Source: Lentisphaeraceae bacterium (lineage in GTDB: Bacteria; Verrucomicrobiota; Lentisphaeria; Lentisphaerales; Lentisphaeraceae). From it: 34,402 nucleotides of DNA. Shown here one piece after another: positions 33,804 through 34,402 of this stretch. Within the stretch, counting starts at the first letter, position 1. Every line of letters starts with the position of its first letter. The notes beneath the pieces were generated by a model, which was not told the DNA's origin, made no database searches, and saw only the letters and a list, made by a program, of their open reading frames with translations. The stretch lies in contig JAJPOQ010000102.1 of assembly GCA_021232515.1 (NCBI GenBank), forward strand, positions 1-34,402, read 5' to 3'. A program made the translations under genes and the position numbers.

Positions 33804-33888
33804 CTGATCACTACTTGTTTATCTATGTTTTATCGGAAATTAGTCAATTTCCGACAAATAAACAGTGCAGTTAGACAGAAAGGTTAGC

Positions 33889-34194
33889 TTATTTTACGTC
33901 AGAGTATGAAAGCCAAGCAGATTCTTTGTCTGTAAGTGGATAAATATGGTGGAGTTCAAGATCATCTCTTTTAACCTTTACGCTTCTTGAAAACCCATTT
34001 CCAGGTTTAACGTAGAAGTGGTGATAATAATCGTCATAGCCTTTATATAGAATCTCTTTTTGGAAGTTCGAATTTAATACAGTTGACCCCGAAGATTGCT
34101 TGCGAACCTCTTTTTCAAATGAGTCGATGGACATAGGCATGGTACAAGAAAATAATGTGGCAGAGAAGAGGACTAAAACTAGAATTTTTTTCAT
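33889..34194 (-). CDS. Small predicted lipoprotein
   Basis: 101 aa. MKKILVLVLFSATLFSC is a lipoprotein signal with the lipobox LFSC and lipidated Cys17. The 84-residue mature part has an aromatic YKGYDDYYHHFYV patch and no recognised domain. The next residue after Cys is Thr, with no Asp at +2, so outer-membrane sorting would be expected by the E. coli rule. AAGG lies about 6 nt before the ATG. It is upstream of the hemH-MFS gene on the same strand with an 85-bp gap, so co-expression is possible but unproven. The function is unknown. Confidence 0.7.
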   Translation of the reverse strand: MKKILVLVLFSATLFSCTMPMSIDSFEKEVRKQSSGSTVLNSNFQKEILYKGYDDYYHHFYVKPGNGFSRSVKVKRDDLELHHIYPLTDKESAWLSYSDVK

Positions 34195-34259
34195 TACTGA
34201 CCTTATTCGGTTTAATTATTGTCTTGGTTCATCTAAAAGTACGCAACTAAGAAATATTA

Positions 34260-34402
34260 TTATGCGCTTTTGATTCCTAGATTATAGCTACTTTCTTTGT
34301 CTTTCTTGTTAAGATTATCTTTTCTTCTTTGAATTTTAGCCTCTTTAAGCTTTTGGTCTCTTTGTTCAAGTATTTGTTTTTGCCTTCCTTTAAGCATATC
34401 AG
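34260..34402 (-). CDS. C-terminal end of a minus-strand gene (5' part outside window)
   Basis: From the right edge, one minus-strand frame stays open to a TAA at 34262-34260. It encodes a highly charged, Lys/Gln/Arg-rich helix beginning (in view) MLKGRQKQILEQRDQKLKEA and ending NLGIKSA. The composition suggests a coiled-coil tail. The Met at 34397 might be a true start of a 45-aa protein, but the frame is open to the edge, so a longer gene is more likely. No family is recognised. Confidence 0.45.
   Translation of the reverse strand, partial: DMLKGRQKQILEQRDQKLKEAKIQRRKDNLNKKDKESSYNLGIKSA

Overview
The window is a gene-dense, AT-rich bacterial chromosome segment with a Gram-negative gene set. 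I see no rRNA, tRNA, CRISPR array, transposase or prophage module. A Lentisphaera-like member of the PVC group fits best. The clues are a prepilin-like protein with an Asn-Gly tail, a sulfatase divergent from an AraC regulator, secreted proteins of a type common in PVC genomes, a eukaryote-like Ser/Thr kinase, and a MoxR/DUF58/VWA operon. This is inference from gene content, not from a marker-gene match.

Layout, left to right. 1-981 (-) is a truncated prepilin-like gene with hexanucleotide arrays, which lacks a visible stop because it runs off the left edge. 1235-2215 (+) is a Gfo/Idh/MocA oxidoreductase that shares a bidirectional terminator with a sulfatase (2276-3724, -). The sulfatase is divergent from an AraC-type regulator (3984-4724, +). 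4721-5693 (-) is a TetR regulator followed by an Imm10-like gene. 5767-7436 (-) is a Ser/Thr kinase plus TruC pair, divergent from a CHASE2 adenylate cyclase (7517-10081, +). The cyclase is followed closely by an unusual NAD+-dependent DNA ligase. 12007-18431 (+) is a five-gene run: HEAT protein, DUF4159, MoxR, DUF58 and BatA-like VWA protein. Next are glmS and a secreted DUF3352-like protein, then a thrS/UbiA-like pair on the minus strand. A compact MsrA-like gene and thiE lead into a tight fliFGHIJ operon (26315-31388, +). The right end holds a ferrochelatase-MFS fusion (31374-33803, -), a small lipoprotein, and the end of another minus-strand gene.

The cellular themes are flagellar export and motor assembly (FliF/G/H/I/J), envelope precursor supply (GlmS, perhaps the oxidoreductase), envelope MoxR/VWA machinery, signalling (cAMP, Ser/Thr kinase, AraC, TetR) and cofactor or translation housekeeping (ThiE, TruC, ThrS, haem).

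The most unusual item is the single reading frame joining a complete ferrochelatase, a Cys-rich linker and a full MFS transporter. Also notable are the (Gly-Asn)n prepilin tail, the virus/phage-flavoured LigA, the orphan Imm10-like gene beside a TetR regulator, a ThrRS without a TGS domain behind a foldable leader, and an MsrA that has lost most of its usual loops. Several start sites are non-ATG or were moved to fit a ribosome binding site, and three convergent gene pairs overlap at their 3' ends.
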